A DNA stretch of 58,878 nucleotides from Choanephora cucurbitarum (GCA_025331435.1 JAIWNI010000142.1:1-58878), one strand, 5' to 3'; counted from the stretch's first letter, positions 10,383 to 23,091 are shown. Made by a program: numbers and translations. The notes: a model not told the origin generated them from the letters alone.

Positions 10383-12196
10383 ATGAGTTCTACAAATGTC
10401 ACAAGCAACCCATTTGCACCAGATACATCAGGAAGCCAAGCAGGGCTTTACAAGGGTATCGGTGTATCACTAGCTATTGCAAGTGGTATGTTCCTTAATT
10501 ACAAAACAAAACTAGTATGCGCACTTAGTTAAAGCAATAGAGAATAGGCATATTCATAGGAAGCAGTTTTGTATTTAAAAAGAAAGGTCTCTTGCAATCA
10601 ATTGAAAAATCTGGTAAATACAGATCAATTGAAGGAAAAAAGCATATATTTACAGATTTTATTAGGCGGTGTTGCTGGCGAAGGATACACCTATTTGAAG
10701 AATGCCATGTGGTGGACAGGGATGATTATGAGTAAGCTCTTGAAAACGCAACAATGCTTTCTTTTTCTTATCTTTTGTTGTAGTGATTGTAGGGGAGCTA
10801 TGTAACTTTATTGCATATGCTTTTACGCAGGCAATTTTAGTTACACCACTTGGTGCGCTCAGTGTCGTCATTAGGTAATATTTCTTTCCTTTTTCAGTAC
10901 TTTGTTAAGACTTACCACATAAGCTGCTTATCAGTGCAGTACTTTCATCCATATTCTTGAAGGAAAGACTGAGTTTTCAAGGCAAGATAGGATGCTTTCA
11001 GTGTATTTTAGGTGCTATAATAATCGTATTGCATGCACCTGAACAAAGTTCAGCAGATACGTCTATTGAAGCATTTAAACATTTAGTCCTCTCAATAGGT
11101 ACGCATTTTTCATTCCTTTTTTTTTTGTTTTGATTTAAATTGACAATTTCTATTTTGTTTATCCTAAGGCTTCCTCATCTATGCTGGCATTGCCGCTAGT
11201 ATTGCACTTGTATTAATTTTCTTTTGTGCGCCAAGATGGGGTAAGAAGAACATGTTGGTGTATATTATTGTGTGTTCCATGATTGGGTCTATCTCGGTCG
11301 TTTTCACTCAAGGCTTGGGCTCAGCTATAGTGCATTCAATATCACAAGACAATCAATTTACCAATTGGTTTATTTATATTGTTCTGGCCATTGTTGTTGT
11401 TACGCTATTGACACAAATTGTGTACCTGAACAAGGCACTTAACTTGTTCAACACAGCGCTCGTTACACCTACTTACTATGTAATATTTACCACTATGACT
11501 ATTGTCAGTTCTATCGTACTCTACCAAGGTTTTGAAGCTTCGCCTGTTGACATTGTCACCTGTGTTATGGGTTTCCTTAGCATTTGCTCTGGTGTAGCAA
11601 TATTACATAATTCGAACAGTGAACCTATGACTGAGGTACCCATAGTGCAAGATAAAGTTGACAATGAAAAGATCCTAGTAGACGAACAAAAGTCTCAGCA
11701 GCAAACGCCTATTTCACGTCCACAAAGCTTGCTGAAGATGTTTGAAGACAGAGGCGATCAGAACACCATTCACGGAGAAACGCCAGGTGCTGCAGATTTA
11801 TTTCCTGCACCATTCACGGGCATTGGTCGATACACTAGTACTACAAAAAAGAGTCAAACACTTCTAGCAAGACATCGAGAGCTGTCAAATTCAGCAGACA
11901 AACGACCTCATTCAAACACAATCTCAATTGGTAATACTGTAGCCGGAGAAGAAGGCTATCAACGCGAGTTGAAGTGGAAAGACAACCATGCTCATGACAC
12001 TACCATCAGCATTGCAACAAGTAACATGATTACTGAAGAACTGCAATCGTCCCCAACAACCTTGTCCGAGCAGATCTTACCTCCAAAAGAAGCTGCTACA
12101 AATCATCGAGCACAGAATGATTTAGATCCTATCACTAGTTACCGAATGCAAATACATGACGGCGACGTAGAAGACAGAGAGCGATTGATCAACTGA
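10383..12196 (+). CDS. NIPA-type magnesium transporter
   Basis: Six exons (10383-10485, 10548-10613, 10666-10731, 10784-10874, 10935-11098, 11169-12196) give 505 aa in one frame. The first 340 residues form nine or so membrane segments with the usual NIPA pattern: GSSFVFKKKGLL, then GEGYTYLKNAMWW, TPLGALSVVISA and LNKALNLFNTALVTPTYYV. The family (Pfam Mg_trans_NIPA) moves Mg2+ across plasma or endosomal membranes. The tail of about 150 residues is hydrophilic, rich in Ser/Thr/Gln and probably cytosolic. Splice sites were chosen because each keeps the conserved membrane sequence continuous; for example exon 3 must start at GCGGTG rather than the earlier AG. Confidence 0.9.
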
Positions 12197-12338
12197 GGCC
12201 TTGTTATCTAAAACTGAAACTTGATGCTACTTGTACATATTCCTAATCTCCTTTGTTCCAACAAAAAAAAACATGTATGTTAAATAGGTTTATTATTAAA
12301 AGGAAAAGAAAAAATAAATGGCATTAGAAATTAAAGGA

Positions 12339-13894
12339 TTAGATGACTGTTTGAAGTGCTGTCAAGATAGTCGATAGACTCTTCTTGTCATCAGCGAATA
12401 ATTGATAAGAACCGTTTTGCTTTGTTTCTAGCACAAATGCATTAGGAACAAATGTCTCAATGTCTACATTCACATTGCTTAATCGAACAACGCTAGAAAG
12501 GTCAAGCACAGTGACAGGGTTCGAATCCAGTTCATCTCTGTAGAGTGCCATGCTTTTTCCTTTGATTACAAAGTATCTGCGTCTCCAGAACTAAAAAATA
12601 GAGAGATATAAGAAACAGTAGAATCAATCATCTAGAATCAACTTACAGGACTTGTGCTGGGCTGTACGGATACAAAGCCTGAGAGAATAATGTCTTTGTT
12701 CTTTTCAGCCTCTAACAATCTTCTCTGCAGAGCCTTTTTTTCTTCAGCTAAGCGTTCAGCTTCCATCTTCTCTGTTAGTCTCTTCTCTTCTTCTTGTCGT
12801 TTGAGAGCAGCTTCTTTTTCAGCAGCAACTCTTTTGGCTTCCTTCTCAGCAGCAAGGGCAGCCTGTTGTCTTTCTTCTTCATCTCTTTGTTTCTTCAACA
12901 AAGCTGCCTGTTGTTGTCTTTCTTCTTCGTCTCTTTGCTTCTTCAATAAAGCCGCTTGTTGTTGTCTTTCTTCTTCGTCTTGTTTTTGTTTTGCAAGTGC
13001 TTTTTCCTTTTCAATTCGCTCCTGCTCTTGCTGTCTTTGTAATGCTAAACTGTTATCAATCTCTTGAACAGGTTCTTCAACGAGTTGCTTTGTAGTTGCT
13101 GGGGCAGGTGAGAGTGTTTCATTTGCTTCAACAAACTCGTCATCCTGCTGTTGATATGTTGGTTGTTGAGGTATATCAACAGGTGGTGGTACAGGGCTTG
13201 AAGGAGATGGTATACTACGAGAGGCTCTCTTTTGTGAAAGACTAGAGGAAGACTTTCTAGCGCTCAGTTGCCCATCACCCAATTTAAGTCGAGTACGGAT
13301 ATTGGCGTCACTCAAGTCATTCAATGTGGAAGCTGTAATCTGAGCATTATGAAGTTTCAAGAGTGAAGCAACAGATCTACTGTGCACAAGTGCTCTTGCT
13401 AAACAAACAAATAGTATATAAGTCATCATGACCTTGTTTGCCTATAATAGATAGCCTGTTTACCTCTACGAACACCACTATAATATATACATTAGTCGTA
13501 CTATCCTTTTGTCATTTTTTTTTAAAAGAATATTTTACCTCACTTGTTCTGATACCCAAGTAATTAGAATATAACGATCATCTACTCTGACAAAACCATA
13601 CAACACTTCATCGCTTAAATGCTCACGAAACTCACTAGGAAATGTATGTATTAATTCTCAGCTATTTTAGTGTTATTAATATCTATTAGGTTACCTTAAG
13701 CCGCCTGTGCCTTGCGAATATAAAGAAATGACGTCTCTTGTATCGTTGTAGCCGAGAATAAGCCTACAAAACAATAAACAAGCCTGTTAGCTTCAGGTCA
13801 TCTGCTAGGTTCTTGGAATCTACCAGTTAGTTTCTCCTTCTTCTGTAATAGAAGTGTATGTTTCAACGATGCGGGGATCACTTAAGTCACACAT
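12339..13894 (-). CDS. ADF-H + coiled-coil + PH domain protein
   Basis: Six exons (13824-13894, 13695-13763, 13539-13634, 13464-13477, 12647-13398, 12339-12590) give 417 aa. The N-terminus (residues about 1-85: MCDLSDPRIVETYTSI, NWLILGYNDTRDVISLYS, DDRYILITWVSE) is an ADF-homology domain of the coactosin/drebrin type, which binds actin filaments. The middle is a long charged helix made of repeats of EERQQQAALLKKQRD, and the C-terminus (WRRRYFVIKGKSMALYRDE to the end) is a PH domain, which usually binds phosphoinositides. This suggests a link between cortical actin and membrane. Exon 4 is only 14 nt, but it is required to join GVRR to ARALVHS in frame. Confidence 0.82.
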
Positions 13895-14525
13895 AGAAAT
13901 TGCGAATAGAGAGATAGAATTGACAAAAAGAAAAGAGAAGGAAGCAAAAAAGCTAGAGCAGAAAAAAAAAGTTAAAAGGAAAGAGAGAACCTAAATTCAG
14001 GTACTCCCTCCTGTTCAAGAGCTTATTTAAGAAACTGAGTTACAAGTAAATAGACGTTTTCATCCAATCAAGCGTGCACTTAATTTATCGCTTGTAACCA
14101 ACCAGTTTTAATCAGCAACATTAGTTTATTGTTTATGATGCAATACACATATATCAATATATACAGGCAAGACAATACTAAGAAAAGAAAGTAAGGAAGA
14201 TGAAAAGGAGTAAACAGAAAAAAAGAAAGGTTTCAAGAAAGAGAAAAAAAAATCAATCGTATGTATATGAGATATATATAACAATGTGCAGGTAAGAAAG
14301 GGCGCGCGCATGAACAAGTTATGTGTGTATAGAGAGAGAGAGAAGAAAGACAAGGGGGTCAGGGAATAAAAAAGATATACAAGAAAAAAAATGGTATCAA
14401 AAAAAAAAGAAAGGAAATAGTGTTAAATTAACTTTTGGTGTATGTTATTTGGCTGATAAGGAACTAGAATATTGCTTGTGAGTCAGATTGTTCCTTAGTA
14501 TAGCACTAAATACTTACAGATAAAC
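13895..14525. other. Intergenic, purine/pyrimidine-rich
   Basis: The interval between two minus-strand genes. It holds the upstream region of the ADF-H/PH gene and the 3' flank of the CLIP-like gene. Long GA-rich runs and a gcgcgcgc (about 14302-14309) are present. No gene seen. Confidence 0.4.
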
Positions 14526-17500
14526 TTATAGTTCGCTCTCCTTTGTGACCGAGACTGCCTTACAACTAATCAAATCATGACCAGGAACTTCACAAATCTC
14601 ACAGTAAAGGTCTGACACTTGATGATTTACTTCCTTTTTTGTCTGTTCCTTCTTGAACGAAGAAGATAAGCTTTCGCGCAACTTGGTATCTTCCTTCAGA
14701 TCTTGTATTTCTTGCATCAATTTTTTGACTTGCTTGCGTTCAGTTTCAAGAGCTTCTTCTAAATCAGCTTCCTTAAAGATCTTAGACTCAATAAGACTCT
14801 CGAGTTCTGAGATATCACGATTAAGCAAAGCAACTTGACGCTTGGACTCCTTTTCAGTACTTTCGCTACTCTCCTTAGCCTTTCTGAGTTCGGTAGCATG
14901 TTCAATTGCAAGTTGCTCCATCTTCTTCTGGTGTTGCTGAACGATTTGTGCAATCTTGTCATCTTCGCTAAGGCTTTCATCTTTCAGAATGAGTTTGGTA
15001 GAATCGTCTTGACTTGCTTGTTGGTGAAGCTTCTCAACTTCTTCCATCAGTTTCAAGAGCTCCGTCTCAGTTTGCTTGTGTGACTCCTGAAGCTTGCTGT
15101 TCTCTGCTTTAAGCGAAGCGACCAATTGTTGGTATTGCATGTTGTTCTGTTGACCTTGCTCTGCTTGTTCCTTTTGCTTCAACAACATAGCATTCTGGGC
15201 CTTGAGCTTTTCGATCTCGCTCTGGAAGGTTTCAATCTCTAGCTGGTGTTGCTTTTCATTGACAACGGAGGATGCATTTGTTGACTTGTCTGTCAGTTCA
15301 CGCTCTAGCTTGTCTTTGGCCTCAGTCAATCTTCTGAGTTCACCTTCTGTCTTCTTTTGACTTTCGACAGCAGCGCGGATTTCATCTAGGTATTTTGTTC
15401 GAGCAGCCAACTGTTCATCAAAATCTGCTTGCAAGCGACCAAGCTGTTCTTCCAATTTGGTCTTTTCTTTCAACAGCTTTTCAGTCTCCTTAGATTGTTC
15501 TTTCCAGGCTTCGGCTTCTGACTTGAATGCTTCATGGTTAGCCTTCTCGCGTTCAAGCATCTCAATCTGTTCAGTCAAACGCTTGCGTTCATTTTCCCAA
15601 ACATCCTTGACAATGTTGTGCTTTTCTTCAGTCTCAACATTCTTCATGAGCTGATCGATTTCTTGCTTGAGTGTATCGATGGTAGATTGCATCGCTTCAC
15701 GCTTCATGGTATGTTCTTCAAGCTGCAAGGCACGCTCCTTCTTTATCTCTGCCATAGCAGATTCATAAAATTCAATCGCATCCAAACCAGCCTTACGTAA
15801 GTCTTCACGTTCAAGTTCCAAGGAAGCAACCTTACGACGTTCATCTGCCAAACTTGCATTGATGGCCTCACGATCGACTCGGTTCATCTCAACAGAACTT
15901 TCATAAAGCTCAATGCTTTCCATACCAGCCAACTTGAGTTCATCCACTGTCTTTTCAAGCTCCTTGACCCGAGCAGATTCTTTAGCATAACTTTCCTTGA
16001 CGGTAGCTAATTCCTTTTTGATCTTGTCGAATGCCTCCTTGGATGCGCAATCTTGATGAGCTAACCATTTGGTTTCGATTTCCTTGAGCTCTTCTAACAA
16101 GCGTTCCTTTTCGCGAGTATGACGTTCAGCATCTGCCTTGACTCGACGAAGCTCTCTTTCTTTTTCTTCAACTGCATTGCGGTGTTGTTCTACTTGCTCT
16201 GTAAGTGCAGTCAGAAACATATCTTTGGCACGAGCAGCATCGCGCAAGGAGCTCATCTTCTCATGCACTTCTTCCATTTCCATCTCAAGCTTCATTTGAC
16301 GCTCCATGAAATCTTGATTTTCTTCAGCAGAACCGGGCTGGAAGTACTGTTGCGGGTTATAGTCATTGGCGGCAGAGGCAGCAGCAGAGAGTTGTTGTTG
16401 AAGCGTCTTTGTTTTTTCCAGTAACAGTTTTTCGCCTGCCTGTGCAGCAGCAGTAGCCGCTTCAGCTTCTGCGATCTTGTTTTCAAGCTCATGCACGCGA
16501 TGTTCAACCACCGACTTCTCTTTACGAATCGTGCTGATATCAAACAAGGACTTGTCTCTTTCTGTGATCAGTTGCTGTTGTTCTGCCTCTAGTTCTTGTA
16601 CTCTGGTCTCGAGACGTTGAATGGCCTGCAAGGTTTCTTGTTGTTGAGTTGCAATCGTCTTGATTTCAGCTGCATGTTTCTCCTTTAATTCCTCAACGAC
16701 AGCTTTGTGACCTTCCAGAGTAAACAGTTCTTCCTCGCCATTGCCTTTCTTATTGAGCACTAAGGAGCGTTCGAGTATCTGCTCGGCTGTCTTGTTTTGC
16801 GTGTTTTCAAGCTTGAGGAATTTGTTTTCTGCTTCAAGTACTTCAACGCGAAGTTGTAACTGTTGCAAACGCATCACGGTCTCATCAGGTGCCTGAGAGA
16901 TGGCTTCACCCAGTACTCTTTCGAGTCTTTCATGAGGCGATTCACCTGAAGCGTCTGTGTGACCATGGTTGGGTGCATCTTCATGTGTAGTGATTGATTT
17001 TGACATGGCCATATGATCAGGAATAGGCGTTTCGTTCATCAGCATCTCGTCTGATGATAGCATGGTGTAGTAATCGTCAGGATTGTCATGAACGCTATGG
17101 CTTGTGGGTGTCATGGCAGGAGAGGGAATGCCACGGTTATAATGCGTAGGAGTCGGAGATTGAACCATTGATTGCGATCGACGGAAGTTGCTGCGAGTAC
17201 TACTAGGATTAACGGAAACCGGAGAAGTGATAGGTGTCTGAATGGAAGAGGTGGATGAGCGTACTGATAAAGAAGGAGTACGAGTCTTTCTTTTGGATGA
17301 TTGTTGTTGTTGTTGTTGTTGTTGTGTCAGTTGAGTGGCAGTCATGCCTACGTAACGAGCAGCTCTTGAACCGTTTGTGATCAAAGAAAGCTTGTTGGCA
17401 CTGTTGGTACTTTGAGGTACCTGTACAGGCGGAGACAGTGATCTGACCGAATCGGAGTCAGAGTCAAGTGGAGTTATTTTGGAAGCTAGAACGAAAAGAC

Positions 17501-18021
17501 CTGTTTGAGGAGGGCAAGAAAAATACCGTATACTAAAAAGAGGTGTTATTATTATTTTCTTGTTGAACAAGTATATAGACATACCCTTTTACGGATCCAT
17601 CGTTTTTACCAGAACCAACGATATCGAGTTGAATACCGGCCCAATACCCTTCTTTGAATTCGGCTTCACCTAAAAACCGTAAGGTACCCACAATCCCCAT
17701 AGAATCAACAGCGACTCGGTCACCTATGGTAGGCGATTGGCTTTGGCGGTGAGGTGATTTATTGCCGGTTGATTTAGAAGGTGCATTTATAGAACTTCTT
17801 GGAGTGTTTGGCATCGTAAAATGAACTGGAGCAGGCTCAGTGCTGATGAAAGAGCGTGATCTTGCTTTAGTGGATTTGGAAGTTCTAGGAACAGGTGGAA
17901 CATCTTCTGCGATTGTTTTTCTCTTTCTCAGGTCTAAAGAAGATTTTCTATTTAATCTTCTAGTTGGTGTTGGAAGTGTTGTATGGCTGACAGCGATACC
18001 AGCCGTTGGTAATCTTGACAT
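14526..18021 (-). CDS. CLIP-170-like microtubule plus-end protein (CAP-Gly, coiled coil, zinc knuckle)
   Basis: Two exons (17585-18021, 14526-17532; 52-nt intron) give 1147 aa. Residues about 1-100 are basic and Ser/Pro-rich. The CAP-Gly domain follows (GDRVAVDSMGIVGTLRFLGE, then GYWAGIQLD and NDGSVKG, joined over the intron to IRYFSCPPQTGLFV). Next come a Ser-rich linker with a Gln run and about 750 residues of coiled coil. The C-terminus carries a CLIP-type zinc knuckle, CEICEVPGHDLISC. This matches S. pombe Tip1, yeast Bik1 and human CLIP-170, which track growing microtubule ends and load dynein regulators. GKNDGS is a slight variant of the GKNDG motif that binds EEY tails, so binding should be kept. 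Confidence 0.93.
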
Positions 18022-20526
18022 AGAAATAAATACAAGGCAAAGAAGAAAAAAAAAAAAGGGGGAAAAAAGAGAGAGAGAGAAAAAGAGAAAAAAGGTGAGG
18101 GAATTTGTAATAAATAAATATAAATTAATAAATTTTTAGCTTTGATTGTGCCAGAATGAAAAAGACCTACATGCACGCATGCACATACATTGCTGTTTGG
18201 CTATACCTAGTGCTAGTTACACAATAAACACAGCACTTTATCAGGTTTTCATTCTCCTCTAAAAACTTTTACCTATTCTAGCCAGAGATGTAACAATCTG
18301 TAGACCCACTTGTTCAGAAGCATGACCTAGAAGAGGCTTGGATGTTCTGTTGCGAGGGTTAAATTCCCGCTTTTTTTAAGGAGGCAAAGGATGAATCCGA
18401 AAAGGTTTGTTGTTTCACTTAAAGAAAAAAAAAAGTAGGTATGACTGATCTATCATCACTACTGGAGCTATGATTGAAATAAAGAACGGCCGATTTTATT
18501 GTAAGATTTCTTTGTTGTACCGATATAAATTGCATAGTTTATGTAACTTGAGACAAGTAAGCCCTAACAAGTTGACAGCTGAGACAAAAGTAGATGATTG
18601 TTATGATGAGCTGCACTCCAAAAATGGGGAAACCGGAGAACAATAGAAAAAGAAAGAAAGAGTGACGCTTGCATGAGGGTCATCGTATCGCCCACTCTAT
18701 TGAGTGAAGTACAGAATTCGATTGAGAAGTTGTCGTTCAAGATAAACAATCTTAAAAATATCATCCATATTTTGTCCCATCTCCCGAAACGATATTCATT
18801 CTTTGTTCCCCTCATATTTTTTTTAAGGCACAGTGTGTGTGTTTTAAACAACATATGGCATGTTTAGACTCAATCTCAATTCGTTCTCTTATCGTTAATT
18901 CTGTTGATTTCATATAACTCTCCTGCCTGCTTCTGTTTATGCTCAGTTATGTAAATTTATGACGTTCTTTCCTTGCTGTTGTTTTTATCATTGTCTTTCA
19001 GAAAAAAAGGTCTTTAAAACAATGAAATCAATGGACTCTTGTACATACTTTAAGCTACACAAGATCACGAAAACAAAGCAGGCAATTCACTATCTTTGAG
19101 AGATAATCTTGATACACTCGCACTCTTTGTTTTCTTCTTTATAAAGAAAAAAAATAAAAAGAGACCTAGAATCCTCTGTCTCTAGAGATCACAAAACGAA
19201 AGGGTGTTCGATACTTGAAAAAGTAAAGAAGGACCACTGAAACAATCCAAAGTGAAGTTGGTACCTGTTTTTTTTGCTGCTCTTGAAATAACTTGATTCA
19301 GACGGTGCTATTTTTAGTTTACATCTCTTACGACGTCATGGCATGGCCAGCACTCATTCCTAACAGTTGGCTGTGTCTTTTTGTTACATGCACTCAGTTT
19401 TGCTACATGCGTCTCTCTGTTCTCTCAAGATAGTAGCATGAGAATAATAAAGAAGACTATGAAAATGATTCTAGTAAGTTTCTTTAGAGAAATCGCACTA
19501 TTTGTTTTTGCACTTCTATCTCAAAGGGCTTAGTGGCTATTCAAGTCAAACAAAGCAAACCAGTGTTCATTTGCCATTGAATAATGTTCCAACAAGATTC
19601 AACACATTATCTGAAACAAAAAGAAGTTCAATGTATACGTAAAGAAATAAGACAGGGGGATACAAACAAGTTTTATCGTACTGAGTGATTATCCAGAATG
19701 AGCAAACAGACATAAAAAGTATCAATAGCCTATCTACTTGAACAGACAAGCTAGGCCTTTTTTTTTACCAAGATATCAAATCAAAAGAAACCGCATAGTC
19801 TCTTATGCTACCAAGTTGGATGTATGTGCACTTTCTATTTATATAACAGACAAATCACACAGACCAAGCTATTCTGGACTAACCTAGTCAATGTCCTCCA
19901 CTGCATATATAAACCCAAAAGAACTTGCTTGTTTCCCACTGACAGACTTGAGGACAAGAACAACACATTCATTCAAAGTTGAGCATCATTGGCATATAAT
20001 CACACCCTTCAATATCTGACATTGATTTGCTAACCAAAGAGAGAAACAAGTGTAGATTTATGCAGTAAGAAATCAATAGGTTAAGCAGTTTAATAAAAAA
20101 AAATCTCTTTTTTTGACAACAAACAAAAAAAAGAGACACATGGATCATGCTTTCCACCCTATTAAATGAACTATCAAACAAACAGTTAGAGTGACACAAT
20201 ACTTTAGACTTAAAAAGAATGCTATGATTTAAGCTAGTTTTGAATATCAAACAATGAACTCTTTATATGGATCTTCAGAATATCCCGATTATACAAACTC
20301 TACTTGTCTATCAAACCAAAGAGAATTGAGGAGTAGTGAAAGGAGACCAGTCAAAGAAGATTAGCTTACATGTTGTTTCTCTTTAAGCTTTTCTATAATA
20401 AAAAAAAAGGAGAGTCTGATTGTTATTCTTTCTCCCTTGTCTAATGTATATTCATGCACTATGTCACACAAAACAACACTCATAAAGTCCGTTTTATTAT
20501 TGTTATGAACTCGTGATATATACAGA
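18022..20526. other. Long intergenic region, no gene recognised
   Basis: About 2.5 kb without a convincing coding frame or splice-linked exons on either strand. The first 130 bases are a GA/CT-rich tract upstream of the CLIP-like gene. The rest is AT-rich with short A and T runs. I saw no RNA polymerase III box pair or terminal repeats. Confidence 0.4.
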
Positions 20527-20991
20527 TCAATAGGCAGTAATCCATTCCCAACCATCAATACCCGCTGCCTTTAATTCATCTTGCGTGGGCTTCAGTTCGT
20601 TTGAGATGACGATAAATTCTTCTTCTTCCAACTGTCGATGCTTTTTATGACTGTGTGCTTTTAAACGTTTTCTGGCAACAACCTGAATACTCTTCTTGAC
20701 GATATCATTTGTTTCTTCCAGTCTTTCCTTTTCTCGTTTCAGATTGGCTATCGTCTGTTTCAATAGTTCAATATCTTCCTCGTTGGTGCCCAAGAGTTCT
20801 GTAGTGATTCTGGGTGGCGTGGCTGATATCTTTCGTATAAATACCTCTTCTTCTTCTTCTTCTTCTTCATTATCATCAACCCATGCACCAGGCAAGGTAT
20901 GAAGTCGTCTTCTTTTTGTTAATGTGCCTTCCATAGGTGGTTGGGGAAACAGAACAGAGGAAACGATAGCTAACGATTCTTTATCGTACAT
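20527..20991 (-). CDS. Hypothetical 154-aa acidic coiled-coil protein
   Basis: Single exon with ATG at 20991. The sequence has a poly-Glu run of eight at about residues 42-49, a predicted helix (EEDIELLKQTIANLKREKER) followed by a basic part (VVARKRLKAHSHKKHRQ) and a short C-terminal GIDGWEWITAY. The frame is uninterrupted and its composition differs from the flanking DNA, so I take it as real. I do not recognise the family. The basic stretch could act as a nuclear signal, but that is conjecture. Confidence 0.6.
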   Translation of the reverse strand: MYDKESLAIVSSVLFPQPPMEGTLTKRRRLHTLPGAWVDDNEEEEEEEEVFIRKISATPPRITTELLGTNEEDIELLKQTIANLKREKERLEETNDIVKKSIQVVARKRLKAHSHKKHRQLEEEEFIVISNELKPTQDELKAAGIDGWEWITAY

Positions 20992-21239
20992 GATGAAAGA
21001 AAAAGATAAATAAACAAATCAAAGAGAGAGGGAAATAAATAAAATTGGGGTCTTTGTTTCGGCTATTCTTTCTTTTCTGTATAGACATTGTTCCTGCTGA
21101 TATACATAATTGGTCATGAATTCAACGTGATTTATGCAGCACAGATCGAGTCATCCACTCTCTCTATAAGATGTTACTTTGTCCCAATCTAAATAATTAT
21201 CATGTTTTTTTTTATTTTCCAAAAAAAACAACAACACTT

Positions 21240-22206
21240 TTAGGCTTCAACAGGCTCAGCAACAGCAGCAGGAGCAGGTCTGAAATCTTGAGCAGTAGGT
21301 TCAAGAATAGGAGTTTCATCCTTAGGTTCAAGGATGGTAACGATATCAGGAAGGGTTTGCTTAGGACCGTTACGACCAGTAGGGTCACTGTCCAACATGA
21401 TCTTGACCTTGATACCCAAGACACCTTGACGCAAATCAACGTGACGAACGGCAGTGGTAATGAATTCACGGGCAGGGTTACCAGAGTGAATCATGAAACC
21501 ATCAGCGAACTTCATGGCCTTGGCACGGGCAGCACGAACCTTACCAGAGACAACGACTTCACAACCCTTAGCACCAGATTCCATAACGAAACGGACAACA
21601 CCGTAACAAGCACTAAGAGAATGAATCAAGATCATGCTTTCATATTTATAGTCATCACTTCCTTACCGACGAACAGCCAAACCGTTAAGCAACTTGAACT
21701 TGACAGATTCACATTGAGCAATGGCACAGAGACCACGGTTTTGAACACGTTCAGCGTAAAGTTCAACAGCGTTTTCAGGGAACTTGAAACGCTTTTGAAC
21801 AAGTGTGGTCAATTCACGGATACGACGACCCTTTTCACCAAGAACCTTTTGGGTGTGAGTGGCACGGATGATGATTCTAAAGGAATGTCAGCTTATGATT
21901 GTCATCACTTGTCAACGCTTACTCAGTACGGGCAGGAGTCACACGGACTTCGACACCAGCATAACCTTCTTCAGCAAGTTCACGAGTAAAGAATTCGTTG
22001 AGTTCAGCGTAAAAGACACCGTCAGCGACCTACATGTGACATGAGTATCTTTATGACTATGTGAAATGAGGTTACTTACGAACTATCAAAAAAAAAAAAG
22101 CCAAATGAGTTTCCATATTGAAAAAAAAGCAAGTCAATCGATTGAATCCATCCATCTGTTCATCCATCTAGTGTACCTTTCTCTTCTTGGAAATTTGGGC
22201 AGCCAT
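21240..22206 (-). CDS. RPS3: Small-subunit ribosomal protein uS3
   Basis: Five exons (22177-22206, 22080-22082, 21923-22029, 21667-21876, 21240-21612) give 240 aa. Exon 1 codes [10 protein letters not shown]; the second exon is only TTC (Phe); exon 3 begins [14 protein letters not shown]. Eukaryotic uS3 has RKFVADG at this place, so the Phe is expected. The KH domain ([12 protein letters not shown]) and the conserved [15 protein letters not shown] and [16 protein letters not shown] are present. The protein lies at the mRNA entry channel of the 40S subunit. Upstream C-rich runs (about 22316-22340) may belong to the promoter. Confidence 0.97.
22080..22082 (-). other. RPS3: Three-nucleotide exon of RPS3
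   Basis: On the minus strand, TTC is flanked by gatag on the left and gtaagt on the right. The two introns are 94 nt (22083-22176) and 50 nt (22030-22079). Skipping it would keep frame but delete an otherwise conserved Phe. Confidence 0.72.
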
Positions 22207-23091
22207 GTTTATGAAAAGGAGGATCTATCAATTTGATTTCCTCCCTCTCTGTTTGTTGTTCTCTCTCACTCTATTTCTTTCATTACTCTCCCTCCAACCT
22301 TAATGCAGCTTATACCCCCCCTTTATGTGTCCCCCCAAAAAACTAATTTATTCAAACTCAGTATCCGGTCCGGAAAGTGTATGTGCTTTTCAAGTGTACA
22401 TAAACAGATGCAATACACGTTATCTTTTCTGTAGTGTATGAAATGGAACTCAATGTTTAATTAGAATAACAATCTATCCAAATAAAGAAATATTGTATCT
22501 ATATAATAGATTCCTTTTTAAATTGACAACAAATGATTCTTTTTCTGGTTGGACAAGGATAATATTCCTTTTTCTTTTTTTTTTATTTTATCAGTTTATC
22601 TGAACAAATAATCGATTTCTGATAGTGGGGAAAAAAGAAAGGGAAGAAAAAAAAAATGGTAATGTAAATTGTTATGCTGTTAAAAAAAAAATATAAAAAA
22701 TCAATGAAAAAATAAAAAAAAAAATACCAGCAAATGAACAATAACAAAACTAAAAAAAAAAAAAGAATCAATGGTAGTAAGTTAAAAAAAAAACTCAAAA
22801 ATAATTGTAGCGAGGTAAAATGTCGGATGATATAAAAGGGAGAAAGTGTAGATGAATAATAAAAAGGGAAATATACAAAAATAGAAAGAAAAATTAATTA
22901 CAAAAAAAAAAGAAAAGCAAAAAAGAGAAAGATAAAATATGATACAAAAATAAAGAAAGAAAAATTAGAATGAGAAGATAAAAAGAAAAAGTAGTGTTTC
23001 CACCAATGAGATCTATGAAAAAAAAAAAAGTTGTTTCTGCCCTTTTTTTTTTCTTTCTTTTTTTTTTTGTTGTATCGGGTTTTCTTGTAAT
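22207..23091. other. Intergenic, homopolymer-rich
   Basis: The region upstream of RPS3 (22207-22400, with C runs) and the 3' flank of the Edc1-like gene, with many runs of 8-12 A or T between 22560 and 23070. No coding frame of note. Confidence 0.4.

Noticed and set aside
12517..12528. gggttcgaatcc, a perfect tRNA B-box-like sequence
   Set aside because: It lies inside the PH-domain exon (codes DSNPV on the minus strand); no A box, acceptor stem or anticodon arm around it.
12654..13067. 137-codon plus-strand frame, Ser/Cys-rich
   Set aside because: Antisense of the charged coiled-coil repeats in the ADF-H/PH gene.
21171..21989. 272-codon plus-strand frame opposite RPS3
   Set aside because: It covers RPS3 exons and introns in antisense; the composition (Thr/Asn/Ser-rich) follows from the codons on the other strand.
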